A stretch of DNA of 64,000 nucleotides from JAQVEM01 sp964556165 (GTDB lineage Bacteria; Actinomycetota; Humimicrobiia; Humimicrobiales; Humimicrobiaceae), in assembly GCA_964556165.1 (NCBI GenBank), contig CAZKVH010000006.1, positions 1-64,000 of the forward strand, read 5' to 3'. A model generated the notes under the pieces. That model made no database searches and was not told where the DNA came from. It saw only the letters and a program-made list of their open reading frames with translations. Below, in pieces: positions 26,171-34,014 of this stretch (the stretch's first letter is position 1; each line of letters begins with the position of its first letter). Both the position numbers and the translations under genes were made by a program.

Positions 26171-27091
26171 ATGCAAAGCTGGCTGTTAATAGGAATAAAG
26201 AAGAACTGGGAAAAAGCATTATCTGAGCCCATACCTATCTGGGGATTAAGAACCAGTTTTCAACCCTATTTTGATTCTATAGAAATAGGAGACCTTTTGT
26301 GGTTTTATTCAACATCTCCGGTCAGTGGAGTTATCGGACTCGGTGCTGTAAAAGATAAATATATTGATAACACAAATCTTATATGGCCTAAAGAGATTGA
26401 AAATCATAGAGTGCTATGGCCACTCAGGTTTAGAATACAGGTTTTAAAAATACTACCAAAATTTAGATGGAAAGATTACAATATTAAAATTAATGATTTT
26501 GAACTTTTCTGGCAGACATCCCTACATTTGCTTAATGAAAAACAGCTAAATGAACTCTTAAAGAGAGCCGTAGAATCTCTCGGCGTCATTAATCTTGAAA
26601 ACATATATGCTGGAGCATCAATATCTGCTGCTGAAAAAGTAAACGATAAAGACTCCCAATTTGGGGAAATCATAGAAAAAAAATATGAACTAAGCCACAC
26701 CGGTATTAAGAACCAGATTGCAGAAATTGGTAAATTGCAGTCATATTACTCAGAAGTTGAGTATCCTATACTTCTTCCCAATGAAAAGAAAAATCTTGAT
26801 GTTATATGGAAAAGAGAGTTAGAAGGCGTCCCTACTTATGCTTTTGAGATTGAATTGTCTGGAATGCTTGAAAAAGCAGTTGACCGTCTTGTTATTGCTT
26901 TTAAAAAATGGAATTCAAGACCAAGAATAATTATTCCCGGGGATTATTCTAATAAATTAAAAAATGTAATTGACCTGACAGATAGAGATTTTTATACACA
27001 GCTTAAATTTTATTTACCAGAACAAATTGTAGAACTATATAACTTAAAGACAGGTTTAAAAGGACTCGAACAAAAGCTTGAGTTATACTGA
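26171..27091 (+). CDS. EVE-like domain fused to a PD-(D/E)XK-like domain
   Basis: The 306-residue protein has an EVE/PUA-type N-terminus (about 1-115): WLLIGIKKNWEKAL, IPIWGL, IGDLLWFYSTSPVSGVIGLGAV and VLWPLRFRIQVLKILP. EVE domains bind modified bases. The C-terminal part (about 185-306) has LDVIWKRE with D210 and AFEIELSG with E226 and E228, then a helix (MLEKAVDRLVIAF), the layout of PD-(D/E)XK nuclease folds, although E228 stands where Lys is usual. A modification-dependent restriction role is inferred. It starts at ATG 26171 without a ribosome site and converges on the DUF2075 gene, 24 bases away. Confidence 0.72.
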   Translation: MQSWLLIGIKKNWEKALSEPIPIWGLRTSFQPYFDSIEIGDLLWFYSTSPVSGVIGLGAVKDKYIDNTNLIWPKEIENHRVLWPLRFRIQVLKILPKFRWKDYNIKINDFELFWQTSLHLLNEKQLNELLKRAVESLGVINLENIYAGASISAAEKVNDKDSQFGEIIEKKYELSHTGIKNQIAEIGKLQSYYSEVEYPILLPNEKKNLDVIWKRELEGVPTYAFEIELSGMLEKAVDRLVIAFKKWNSRPRIIIPGDYSNKLKNVIDLTDRDFYTQLKFYLPEQIVELYNLKTGLKGLEQKLELY

Positions 27092-27115
27092 GAAAATAAA
27101 TCTCTTAAATATTAT

Positions 27116-28999
27116 TTAGCTAAAATCAATTCTGCTCCTTACAAAATTTTCAGTTTCCTTGTCAACAAAGTAAACGTAACAGCCTTTTAATCCCCTCGTT
27201 AAAAGAACCCTGTATATATTTTTTAAATAATCTACCGGTGGAGTACCTGATTTTTTTAATTCTCTTTTAAACCCAGGGTCTGCAAAATTCTCCAGTTTGC
27301 TTATCCACTCCTGTTTATCAAAATCATAGATAAGGTCATTGCCAAAAATTACTCCGACATAATCAAACTCAAAACCCTGAGCAGTGTATATACAGCCTAT
27401 CTGATTTATGCCATTGGGGTCATATGGCCATAAAGTAGCTTTTGGTACATCCTTGGATAATCTCCTGGATTCAGGTTTTGCGTTCCAGGGCCTTCTAAAT
27501 TCTCCAATTACAACATCATCTTTTAAATTCCCATTTGAGTCAGGCTTTGACCATTTCCAGCAAAAACCTGCAGTCATTCTTGCAGAATAGGTCTCTGATG
27601 CCTTTTTTTTAATTGCATTTTCAAGTTCGAATGGCAAATTAAAGATTTTAAAATCAAAATTATCATTTTTATCAAAGAGTACATTCGCATTTCTTTCAAT
27701 ACCAAGTGTATTGTTCACCCAGTTTACAAATCCTTCTGAACCACTGCACCTGAATTGTATCCCAAGCTCATATTCATAAATATTTGCTTTAAAATCATTG
27801 GCATTTTGTCTTATATAGTCAACAGATCCTATTTCTTTTGGCCGCACAATTTGTTTATCATCTATGAAAAATACTGAGACCTTGGAAGCATTAATAATTT
27901 CTTCTATCTGAAAAATACCAGACCTTTTTGCAACAGGAGTAAATCTGGAATCGCTAAATACTCTTATTCTGTGAGCTTCGTCACAAATCAATACATCAAT
28001 CTCGTCACGTTCAGCTTTTATAAAATTATTAAAGAATTTAAACTGCACAGAACCTCTCTTACCTATTATCTCTCTCAGGACACCTGTAAAAGTCCTGGAG
28101 CCTGTAGCATAAATGGCATTATACCCATTCAGGAGCAGATCGGCCATTAAATTTATAGCTATTATTGATTTACCTGTACCCGGTCCACCTTTCACTATAA
28201 TTACTTTCTTATTTTTAGTATGAAACCCTTTTTTAGCTTCAGTAAGAACCCTGTCGTAGGCTACAAGCTGATCGTCAAGTAATATATACTCTGACTTATT
28301 TTTTATTACATTACCTACATGTTCCATTAATTTTTTACTAGGTCTGTATCTGCTTTCTTCCACTCTCTTCAGCACATCTAGCCCATTACCTTCACATAAC
28401 CTTTCCTGAAGGTAATTAATAAAAATATCTACATCGTCAGCGGTAAATATTGGATTTCTATCTAATATAGGCTTAAATTTATCAGCAAATATAGCATCTT
28501 CTGGATCCCTGAAATAGTTATGTAAATAAGAACATGCATCAAGTTTTATTGGATTATCCTCATAAAAAGCTGTATGGGTATCAGACAGATACATTTCGTA
28601 CTGACCAACCTGAGCTGAAGGATGCAATACCTCTCTTTTAATTCCATTTAGATATGTTATTACCTCATTAGGTCCTTCGGCCTCTTCGCAGGCATCCCAC
28701 TGCTTTAATTCTACTATAACAGTATTATCACTTTTAAATTCATCTTTCCCACATATCAAGAAATCCAGTCTTTTCGATGATTGAGGTAATTGAAACTCAA
28801 GTATTATCCCATGATCCAGTAATTCTGCATATTGAATTAATTCTGACATTTTCGAAAGTGAATTCTGCCATGATCTTTTCTCTCCAGGGGAAGGATTGTA
28901 TCTGTAATAATAAAAAAAGGCATCAGATAGCTTCTGAGCTATCTGATTTCTGACAGCATCATCAATAAATTGTTTCGAACTACCAGAATATAATCTCAT
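27116..28999 (-). CDS. DUF2075 helicase-like ATPase with N-terminal PD-(D/E)XK nuclease
   Basis: The 627-residue protein starts with a nuclease-like domain: RLDFLICG (D79) and VIVELKQW (E97, K99) give the D...ExK core, followed by NEVITYLNGI...VGQYEMYL. A DUF2075 P-loop ATPase follows, with Walker A GGPGTGKS at 271-278, Walker B DVLICDEAHR (D340, E341), FFIDDKQIV and a C-terminal superfamily 1-like GCIYTAQGFEFDYVGVIFG and YRVLLTRGLKGCYVYF. Such nuclease-helicase proteins occur in phage defence. Its ATG overlaps the stop of the MazG-like gene (ATGA), so the two are coupled. Confidence 0.9.
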   Translation of the reverse strand: MRLYSGSSKQFIDDAVRNQIAQKLSDAFFYYYRYNPSPGEKRSWQNSLSKMSELIQYAELLDHGIILEFQLPQSSKRLDFLICGKDEFKSDNTVIVELKQWDACEEAEGPNEVITYLNGIKREVLHPSAQVGQYEMYLSDTHTAFYEDNPIKLDACSYLHNYFRDPEDAIFADKFKPILDRNPIFTADDVDIFINYLQERLCEGNGLDVLKRVEESRYRPSKKLMEHVGNVIKNKSEYILLDDQLVAYDRVLTEAKKGFHTKNKKVIIVKGGPGTGKSIIAINLMADLLLNGYNAIYATGSRTFTGVLREIIGKRGSVQFKFFNNFIKAERDEIDVLICDEAHRIRVFSDSRFTPVAKRSGIFQIEEIINASKVSVFFIDDKQIVRPKEIGSVDYIRQNANDFKANIYEYELGIQFRCSGSEGFVNWVNNTLGIERNANVLFDKNDNFDFKIFNLPFELENAIKKKASETYSARMTAGFCWKWSKPDSNGNLKDDVVIGEFRRPWNAKPESRRLSKDVPKATLWPYDPNGINQIGCIYTAQGFEFDYVGVIFGNDLIYDFDKQEWISKLENFADPGFKRELKKSGTPPVDYLKNIYRVLLTRGLKGCYVYFVDKETENFVRSRIDFS

Positions 29000-29361
29000 T
29001 TCAGCTTATTATATTTATTACTCTTACCTTTAAATCTTTCTACCGGATATTTTTTATTATTTTTTTTGATTTTTTTATCTATAGCATCAATAAAATCAAT
29101 TCCTAGATCATTACATAAATATAATATATAAATTAATAAGTCAGCTACTTCATCAGATATTTTTTCTTTATTTTCTAAAGCAGATTTAACGCTTTCTTCT
29201 AGATTCCCCCATTGAAAATTTTCCAATAATTCAGCAGATTCTAATGATATTGAAATAGCAATATTCTTAGGATTATGAAATTTTTCCCAATCCCGTTCTT
29301 TACGGAATTTCAAAATTTTTTCTATTATTGAACTTAAATTTTTGGTCTTATCAATATCCAT
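28996..29361 (-). CDS. MazG-like nucleotide pyrophosphohydrolase
   Basis: A 121-residue all-alpha NTP pyrophosphohydrolase. The metal-binding pattern is SLESAELLENFQW (E41, E44) and ISDEVADLLIYIL (E71, D74), like small MazG/RS21-C6 proteins that cleave (d)NTPs to monophosphates. The lysine-rich tail KKIKKNNKKYPVERFKGKSNKYNK is typical. Its TGA overlaps the DUF2075 ATG by four bases. In a defence setting it could lower nucleotide or alarmone pools, or keep the neighbouring nuclease quiet; this is inference. No ribosome site is visible. Confidence 0.9.
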   Translation of the reverse strand: MDIDKTKNLSSIIEKILKFRKERDWEKFHNPKNIAISISLESAELLENFQWGNLEESVKSALENKEKISDEVADLLIYILYLCNDLGIDFIDAIDKKIKKNNKKYPVERFKGKSNKYNKLK

Positions 29362-29687
29362 AAAAAAAATTAATCATCATTATAGACTCGGCATTATTAA
29401 AATCACTTTACAATTTCACTTAATGGTGCAGTTTTTTATATTATATATTATACACATTATATAATATTGCTTCATTCTTTAAACCAGAAAATATTTAATT
29501 TGAATACCAACATAATGAAATGGCAAGGATATTTTCAATAGATTTTCCCCACCTAAAATAAGAGTTCTCGTTAGATTTATAATCCGCGGTTTAACAGTAA
29601 AAGAACAAATGATTATATTAAATTAAGGATCTAAAATTCTAGTGAGTGCCTAATGCGTAGTTTTAGTTGAATCTCAGTGCAATGCAC
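29362..29687. other. Gene-free gap upstream of the MazG/DUF2075 operon
   Basis: The first half is copy A of a diverged repeat (see 29368-29508). The remainder is AT-rich, with a small palindrome AGTGCAATGCACT near 29677-29689 just past the stop of the facing gene. The promoter of the MazG/DUF2075 operon must lie here; several TATAAT-like words occur on the minus strand but none has a good -35 partner. Confidence 0.5.
29368..29508. repeat. Intergenic repeat, copy A
   Basis: This stretch aligns by eye with 30791-30946. Shared blocks include TATAGAC.C.GCA, TATTAAAATCA, CAATT.CACTTAA.GGTGC, ATTATATAATATTGC and TTTAAACCA, in the same order and with small gaps; identity is roughly three quarters. 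No reading frame is conserved. The two copies flank about 1.3 kb holding a membrane-protein gene and a lipoprotein gene. Confidence 0.7.
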
Positions 29688-30074
29688 TTAACTGTTTTCT
29701 GCAATAGGTCCCAGATATTTGGCGTCCCCAAATGCTAGCATTGGGGTAAATATAAAACTTAAAAAAAGCAAACCAAATCCAAATCCAACACTTTTCCCAA
29801 ATACTTTAGCTAAGTCAAAAGTCATTATTATGACTATTACAATATTCACAAATGGAACAAACATTATAAGAAATACCCACCACCATGGACGTCCTAAAAT
29901 TTCAAGTTCAACCAGAGTATTATAAACAGGAACAATATATGCCCAGCCAGGTTTTCCTGCTTTCTGATATATCCTTACCCAACAAAAAATAAGGAAAATC
30001 GCATAAGCGAATATTAGCATATAAAATAAAACTGCGAAAACACCGAAGATCGCTGCACCATAGTCATTATCCAT
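29688..30074 (-). CDS. DUF5684 membrane protein
   Basis: From ATG 30074 (MDNDYGAAIFGVFAV) the product is about 128 residues with four membrane helices and the DUF5684 signature: WVRIYQKAGKPGWAYIVPVYNTLVELEILGRPWWWVFLIMFVPFVNIV, then DLAKVFGKSVGFGFGLLFL and AFGDAKYLGP. I prefer this start to an upstream TTG/ATG at up to 30149 because the family begins here and GGATGG precedes it. The function of the family is unknown. It lies between the two repeat copies. Confidence 0.87.
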   Translation of the reverse strand: MDNDYGAAIFGVFAVLFYMLIFAYAIFLIFCWVRIYQKAGKPGWAYIVPVYNTLVELEILGRPWWWVFLIMFVPFVNIVIVIIMTFDLAKVFGKSVGFGFGLLFLSFIFTPMLAFGDAKYLGPIAENS

Positions 30075-30274
30075 AAATCCATCCAGCAGTAAAATTTTAA
30101 ATTGAAAAAAATTATACCAAATGAATTTAAAATAAAGAACAACTAACATATATTGAAGGATTTTTTTAAAACTAATAAAAATATTTTTTACTTTAAGTAA
30201 TTAGAGTATAATTAATAAACTCAATTATTAGTACTTATTATATAAACTAAAAATTTATGATAGGGTGATTGGAA

Positions 30275-30772
30275 ATGAAAAAAGTATTTCTAATTTTATT
30301 TTCACTATCGGTCATATTGATTCTTGCCATATCAGGATGCAGCTCAGATTTAAAATATATTTTTACTAGAGATAACGGTGTAAAAAAGCAAGAAATCATA
30401 GATTCTCTGGATGCCTCAGAGAAGCCTGACAGAGAACTTTTCAGAGAATATTTTTTATATATAAAGCTTGGAGATGTTAGTATTCTACCAATTGGTGAAA
30501 CCGATTTAAATTTCGGGTTTAATAAAAAAGAAGAATTTGAATTCGTTTACACAGTTTTCAATCCTGAAAACGGTGAATTTGTCGAAAGGTGCACAAACTA
30601 TGCATCTTCAGAAGGTTCAGATGGTATGGTTATGGAAGCTCTCGAATGGGCATTCTTGAGCCCTGGAGATTATGAATATCGTATATACGTTGAAAATACA
30701 CTGGTTAAAACAATAACCTTTAAGATTACTTCCTTTACTGAATATATAAAGAGCATATTCTCTATAAAGTAA
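30275..30772 (+). CDS. Small exported lipoprotein, unknown function
   Basis: Starting at ATG 30275 (after AGGGTGAT; an in-frame TTG at 30269 is too close to that site), the 165-residue product begins MKKVFLILFSLSVILILAISGC, with lipobox ISGC. The mature part is a single beta-rich domain containing FVYTVFNPENGEFVERCTNY and GDYEYRIYVENTLVKTITF, resembling immunoglobulin-like bacterial surface domains. Its family is not recognised. A 15-codon fragment with a similar sequence lies at 32589-32633, suggesting the gene was once duplicated. Confidence 0.78.
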   Translation: MKKVFLILFSLSVILILAISGCSSDLKYIFTRDNGVKKQEIIDSLDASEKPDRELFREYFLYIKLGDVSILPIGETDLNFGFNKKEEFEFVYTVFNPENGEFVERCTNYASSEGSDGMVMEALEWAFLSPGDYEYRIYVENTLVKTITFKITSFTEYIKSIFSIK

Positions 30773-30790
30773 TGACCATAAATAAAAATA

Positions 30791-30946
30791 ATTATTTTAA
30801 TACCTACTATAGACCCAGCAGTATTAAAATCAAAACTTGCAATTCCACTTAAAGGTGCGCTGTTTTGTACACTATTCAGGTAAATATTATATATATTATA
30901 TAATATTGCCCTATTATTTAAACCATAAATATTGGATTTAAATACC
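30791..30946. repeat. Intergenic repeat, copy B
   Basis: Second copy of the element described at 29368-29508, in the same orientation, starting 19 bases past the lipoprotein stop. It is slightly longer owing to an insertion in its AT-rich middle. Confidence 0.7.
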
Positions 30947-31342
30947 GGTTTCTTTGTTCATTAAATTTAAATTGATTTAATGAATTTCTGGTCTCTTTAA
31001 TTTTACTCTCGAAGGGATACCTGAGACACTTCTGCCAGAATATAATATTTATATAAACATCATATATAATATCTTAATAGAGAAAACTCAAGATGAAATA
31101 ATTGCAGATCTTTTGTTTTTTGAAAGTTTCAATTAATCTTATTATCAGGTATAATTAGGCCATATTTTGCGTGTTAAACCGCAGGTAAACCTGAATTACT
31201 GTTCTCTTTTTGTACAGGTATACCCTTACATGGGCTTTACGCCCGCAAACCATGATATCAAACAAAAACTTTGTTTTTAATTACCTGTGTTAACTTCTGT
31301 AAAAATTTAAAAAGAGCATAATAAAAAAGGAGCTGTTTTAAA
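30947..31342 (+). other. Gene-free leader region of the Fn3 lipoprotein gene
   Basis: About 400 bases without a credible gene. TTTCAA and a perfect TATAAT (about 31127-31155, 17-base spacing) could start a transcript near 31162. Downstream lie several short inverted repeats: CAGGTAAACCTG, GGGCTTTACGCCC and CAAAAACTTTGTTTTT. Together they could form a structured leader of some 180 bases, but I could not match it to a riboswitch class I know. Confidence 0.4.
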
Positions 31343-32527
31343 GTGAAAAAAGAAAAAACCACTGCGGTTATGGCCTGGCATAAAGAATACCCTGTTAAAA
31401 TTGCTGTTATATTTCTTATAGCAAGCCTTATTTTTATGGTTACTTCCTGCGGCCAGGCTGCTGGCACCGCAGAAGCAGAATATCCCCCGCCACAGAATCT
31501 AAATATTGAAGGATTTACGGGAAGCGGGGCCGACAGAACAGTTAACCTTGCCTGGGAAGCGCCTGATACCGAGCTTACAGTTACCAATTATATAGTCTAT
31601 AGAAACGGAGAGGAACTGAAAGATACTGCCGATACAGAATATCAGGATGTAATAGGAAATAGCGATTATGATTTTTATGTGACAGCTATTTATGAGGGCG
31701 ATATTGAGAGCGGCCCCACTAATACTGTAAATACAGGAGATATCGCAGATATGCCTCCCGTCGGTCCGGGAGATACTGAAAAAGACCGGGAAAGTGATGA
31801 AGAATCTGACCTTAATGGAGAAGATGATGGAAAAGATGCCGATTCGCAGGCTTTCAACTGGGATGAAGTGCTGAGCGGGCCGTGCAGCAATCCGTATTAT
31901 CCGGTAATTATAGAAGCTTCGTATACATATGACAGCAGCCACACGGGAACGCATACCAGTACAATTACCTCTGTGCGCGATGATGGCTTCACGGTAACAC
32001 ATACCATTGGCGGTTCTACCCAGACACACGAATGGGAATGCCTGCCGGAAGGTCTGGTAGACCTTAGTAGTTCAGTTGGTGATGCCTTTGAGACTATGGT
32101 AGAAGGTGTAACTCTTACCGGCGATACAAGTGTTACCGGAGTAACCATACCGGCCTCTATATCAGTCGGGGATACCTGGTCACAGACATACTCGGGAACT
32201 TTAACCGTTCAGGGGTTTGATACTGATTTAGATTTTTCTACAACTGTAAATTATACTGCTATTGCCAAAGAAACAGTAACCGTTGCTGCCGGTACATTCG
32301 AAGCAATAAGAGTGGATAGTTCGTTAAATTCAGATTTTATATTGAAAACACACGGGACTACAATGCCGCTTTATACCTATGACAGCACGTCAAGTGCCTG
32401 GTTTGTTGAAAATATCGGGACAGTAAAATCAACTACTCAGGGCTTCATGAAGGGAGCAACAGAGCAAATACCGCTGTCACAGGAATTTTCAGATACATCA
32501 GTACTGGTTGAATACAGCCTGCCATAA
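31343..32527 (+). CDS. Lipoprotein with a fibronectin type III domain
   Basis: The 394-residue protein begins with a long basic N-region and a hydrophobic helix ending FMVTSC (lipobox VTSC, near residue 36). A fibronectin type III-like domain follows (about 45-125; PPPQNLNIEGFTG, VNLAWEAPDTELTVTNYIVYRNGE, YDFYVTAIYEG), then an acidic linker (TEKDRESDEESDLNGEDDGKD) and a Thr/Ser-rich beta domain with SVGDTWSQTYSG, TVAAGTFEAIRVDSS and WFVENIGTVKS, like DUF3108-type domains. It is probably a surface binding protein. A ribosome site AAGGAG lies 13 bases before the start. A bidirectional terminator follows. Confidence 0.82.
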   Translation: MKKEKTTAVMAWHKEYPVKIAVIFLIASLIFMVTSCGQAAGTAEAEYPPPQNLNIEGFTGSGADRTVNLAWEAPDTELTVTNYIVYRNGEELKDTADTEYQDVIGNSDYDFYVTAIYEGDIESGPTNTVNTGDIADMPPVGPGDTEKDRESDEESDLNGEDDGKDADSQAFNWDEVLSGPCSNPYYPVIIEASYTYDSSHTGTHTSTITSVRDDGFTVTHTIGGSTQTHEWECLPEGLVDLSSSVGDAFETMVEGVTLTGDTSVTGVTIPASISVGDTWSQTYSGTLTVQGFDTDLDFSTTVNYTAIAKETVTVAAGTFEAIRVDSSLNSDFILKTHGTTMPLYTYDSTSSAWFVENIGTVKSTTQGFMKGATEQIPLSQEFSDTSVLVEYSLP

Positions 32528-32588
32528 TGATTTTATGGGAGCTCAATAAGACACTGTGTATTGAAGTTAAATAATTATTATTTAAAAT

Positions 32589-32633
32589 TTTGATGTCGAA
32601 AATGGTGAATTTGTTGAAAACACCATGAAATAA
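32589..32633 (+). pseudogene. 15-codon remnant similar to the lipoprotein at 30275
   Basis: The frame ending at TAA 32631-32633 reads FDVENGEFVENTMK, close to FNPENGEFVERCTN in the lipoprotein at 30275-30772. Over the core (GAAAANGGTGAATTTGTNGAAA) 20 of 22 bases agree. A stop lies just upstream, so only a scrap remains. The match is short and may be partly chance. Confidence 0.35.
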
Positions 32634-32640
32634 CAAATAT

Positions 32641-32672
32641 TAAAAAGCTCCATTTTAAAGTGGAGCTTTTTA
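32641..32672. terminator. Bidirectional intrinsic terminator
   Basis: A 12-base-pair stem (TAAAAAGCTCCA with TGGAGCTTTTTA) and an eight-base loop, with A- and T-runs on both sides. It serves the Fn3 lipoprotein on the plus strand and the small membrane protein on the minus strand. Confidence 0.88.
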
Positions 32673-32695
32673 AATTTATTATACATGTATTAAAC

Positions 32696-32881
32696 TTACA
32701 TCTTCTCGAGAAGCACTGCCAGTACCAGCAATATATAAGCTATTGCTAAAACTCCAAAAGCCACGATAACCAGTACATCCAGAACAAATCCTCCTACCAG
32801 AAACAATACTGCGGAAATTACCGCTAAAATTACAGTAACCCAGAACATTGTCTTTGTTGGTGCATTTAAATTTAGCTGCAT
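32696..32881 (-). CDS. Small two-helix membrane protein
   Basis: A 61-residue protein: MQLNLNAPTKTMFWVTVILAV, two hydrophobic helices (about 12-34 and 36-57) and a short LLEKM end. The N-terminal 'LNLNAPTKTMFWV' resembles a group of small membrane proteins of unknown function found in clostridia and related anaerobes. A good ribosome site (AAAGGAG) seven bases upstream and a matching terminator support a real gene despite its size. It diverges from the dodecin gene. Confidence 0.78.
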   Translation of the reverse strand: MQLNLNAPTKTMFWVTVILAVISAVLFLVGGFVLDVLVIVAFGVLAIAYILLVLAVLLEKM

Positions 32882-32998
32882 TTCAAAGCTCCTTTCTTAA
32901 AGAAATATAATTTGTGTATTTGATTATAAGTAGTAAAATTTAATTATCTACTATTATAGAAGCATAATATACTTTGGACAATAGCAAGGAGGTATAAA

Positions 32999-33214
32999 AT
33001 GGAAATTGCAAAGATAACAGAACTCAAAGCTTCTTCTCCAACAAGCTTTGAGGATGCAGTAAAAGTCGGAATCGCAAGAGCAAGCAAAACCCTGAGGAAC
33101 GTCAGGTCTGCATGGGTAAAGGACTTTGAAGTCCTGGTTAACGATAATGGAGAGGTGTCTGAATTCAGAGTTTTGTTGAAAGTAACTTTTATTCTTGAAG
33201 ACTTACCCTCTTAA
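32999..33214 (+). CDS. Dodecin
   Basis: Dodecin is a 12-subunit flavin-binding shell protein that stores or shields riboflavin or FMN. The 71-residue product has the family layout: KITELKASSPTSFEDAVKVGIARASKTLRNVRSAWVKDFEVLV, with the flavin-stacking tryptophan W39, and FRVLLKVTFILED. The start ATG 32999 follows AAGGAGGT. It is followed, 74 bases later, by the DUF937 gene on the same strand. Confidence 0.95.
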   Translation: MEIAKITELKASSPTSFEDAVKVGIARASKTLRNVRSAWVKDFEVLVNDNGEVSEFRVLLKVTFILEDLPS

Positions 33215-33288
33215 TTATCAGTCAGTGTAAGTTTCGCAGTACAGATATTTTAAGACACAAATTATATAAATATAAAAGGGGGTTTAAA

Positions 33289-33951
33289 ATGAGTTCCATG
33301 ATTGAATCAATTATGGGTATGCTCTCAGGAGATGCATTGAGTAAAGTAAGCCAGCAGGTAGGGGTACCAGAGTCAAAGGCAAAAGAGGCTTTACCCGATG
33401 TTCTGGCTGTCCTTACAGGGGCGCTTGCCAAAAACTCTTCGCAGGAACAGGGTGCACGGGAATTATCCAACGCTCTTGCAAAAGACCATGATGGCAGCCT
33501 GCTAAATAATCTTTCTGATTACATATCAAATTACAAGCAGAGCTCGGGCGATGGTATCCTCGGGCATGTGCTTGGGAATAACAGAACTACTGTAGAGAAG
33601 AGCTTAAGTCAGAAAACCGGATTGGATGCTGGTTCGGTTGGGAATCTCCTGACAATGGCTGCACCACTTTTAATGGGAATGCTGGGCAAGACACAGAGGA
33701 CCCAGGGGCTGGACATAGGCGGTCTGACGAATCTCTTGGGCCAGGAAAGCAACCAGGCACAGAGTCTGGCACCCGGTGCAATAAATATACTAAGCCAGAT
33801 ACTTGGTGGCGGAGGGACTCAGACAACTCCTCAGACTACTCCTCAGACAAGCTCAACAACCAAGAAAAGATCCGGGTGTGCAAGTGTACTTATAGTTCTG
33901 GTTATAGCTGTTGTTGTTTATTTCTTATTAAGAGCATGTGGCATACTATAA
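33289..33951 (+). CDS. DUF937 protein with C-terminal membrane anchor
   Basis: The 220-residue protein carries the DUF937 domain (about 1-150: SVSQQVGVPESKAKEALPDVLAVLTGAL-type helices, GDGILGHVLGNNRTTVEKSLSQKTGLDAGSVGNLLTMAAPLLMGMLGK). A Gln/Thr-rich linker (GGGTQTTPQTTPQTSS) leads to a single C-terminal helix (CASVLIVLVIAVVVYFLL), so it is tail-anchored. The function is unknown. The ribosome site AAAGGGGG is strong. It belongs to a small cluster with dodecin and the LysM protein, likely stress- or envelope-related. Confidence 0.9.
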   Translation: MSSMIESIMGMLSGDALSKVSQQVGVPESKAKEALPDVLAVLTGALAKNSSQEQGARELSNALAKDHDGSLLNNLSDYISNYKQSSGDGILGHVLGNNRTTVEKSLSQKTGLDAGSVGNLLTMAAPLLMGMLGKTQRTQGLDIGGLTNLLGQESNQAQSLAPGAINILSQILGGGGTQTTPQTTPQTSSTTKKRSGCASVLIVLVIAVVVYFLLRACGIL

Positions 33952-34014
33952 GAAGTCCTAAAAAGAATTTATTACAATATAGTTGCTATTAATAAATAAA
34001 TGAAAGGAGAAAAA

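Noticed and set aside
31160..31260. Cyclic-di-GMP, cobalamin, TPP or glycine riboswitch upstream of the Fn3 lipoprotein
   Set aside because: Short stems and GGTAAACC/GCAAACC words recall such elements, but none of the conserved cores is present in the right order.
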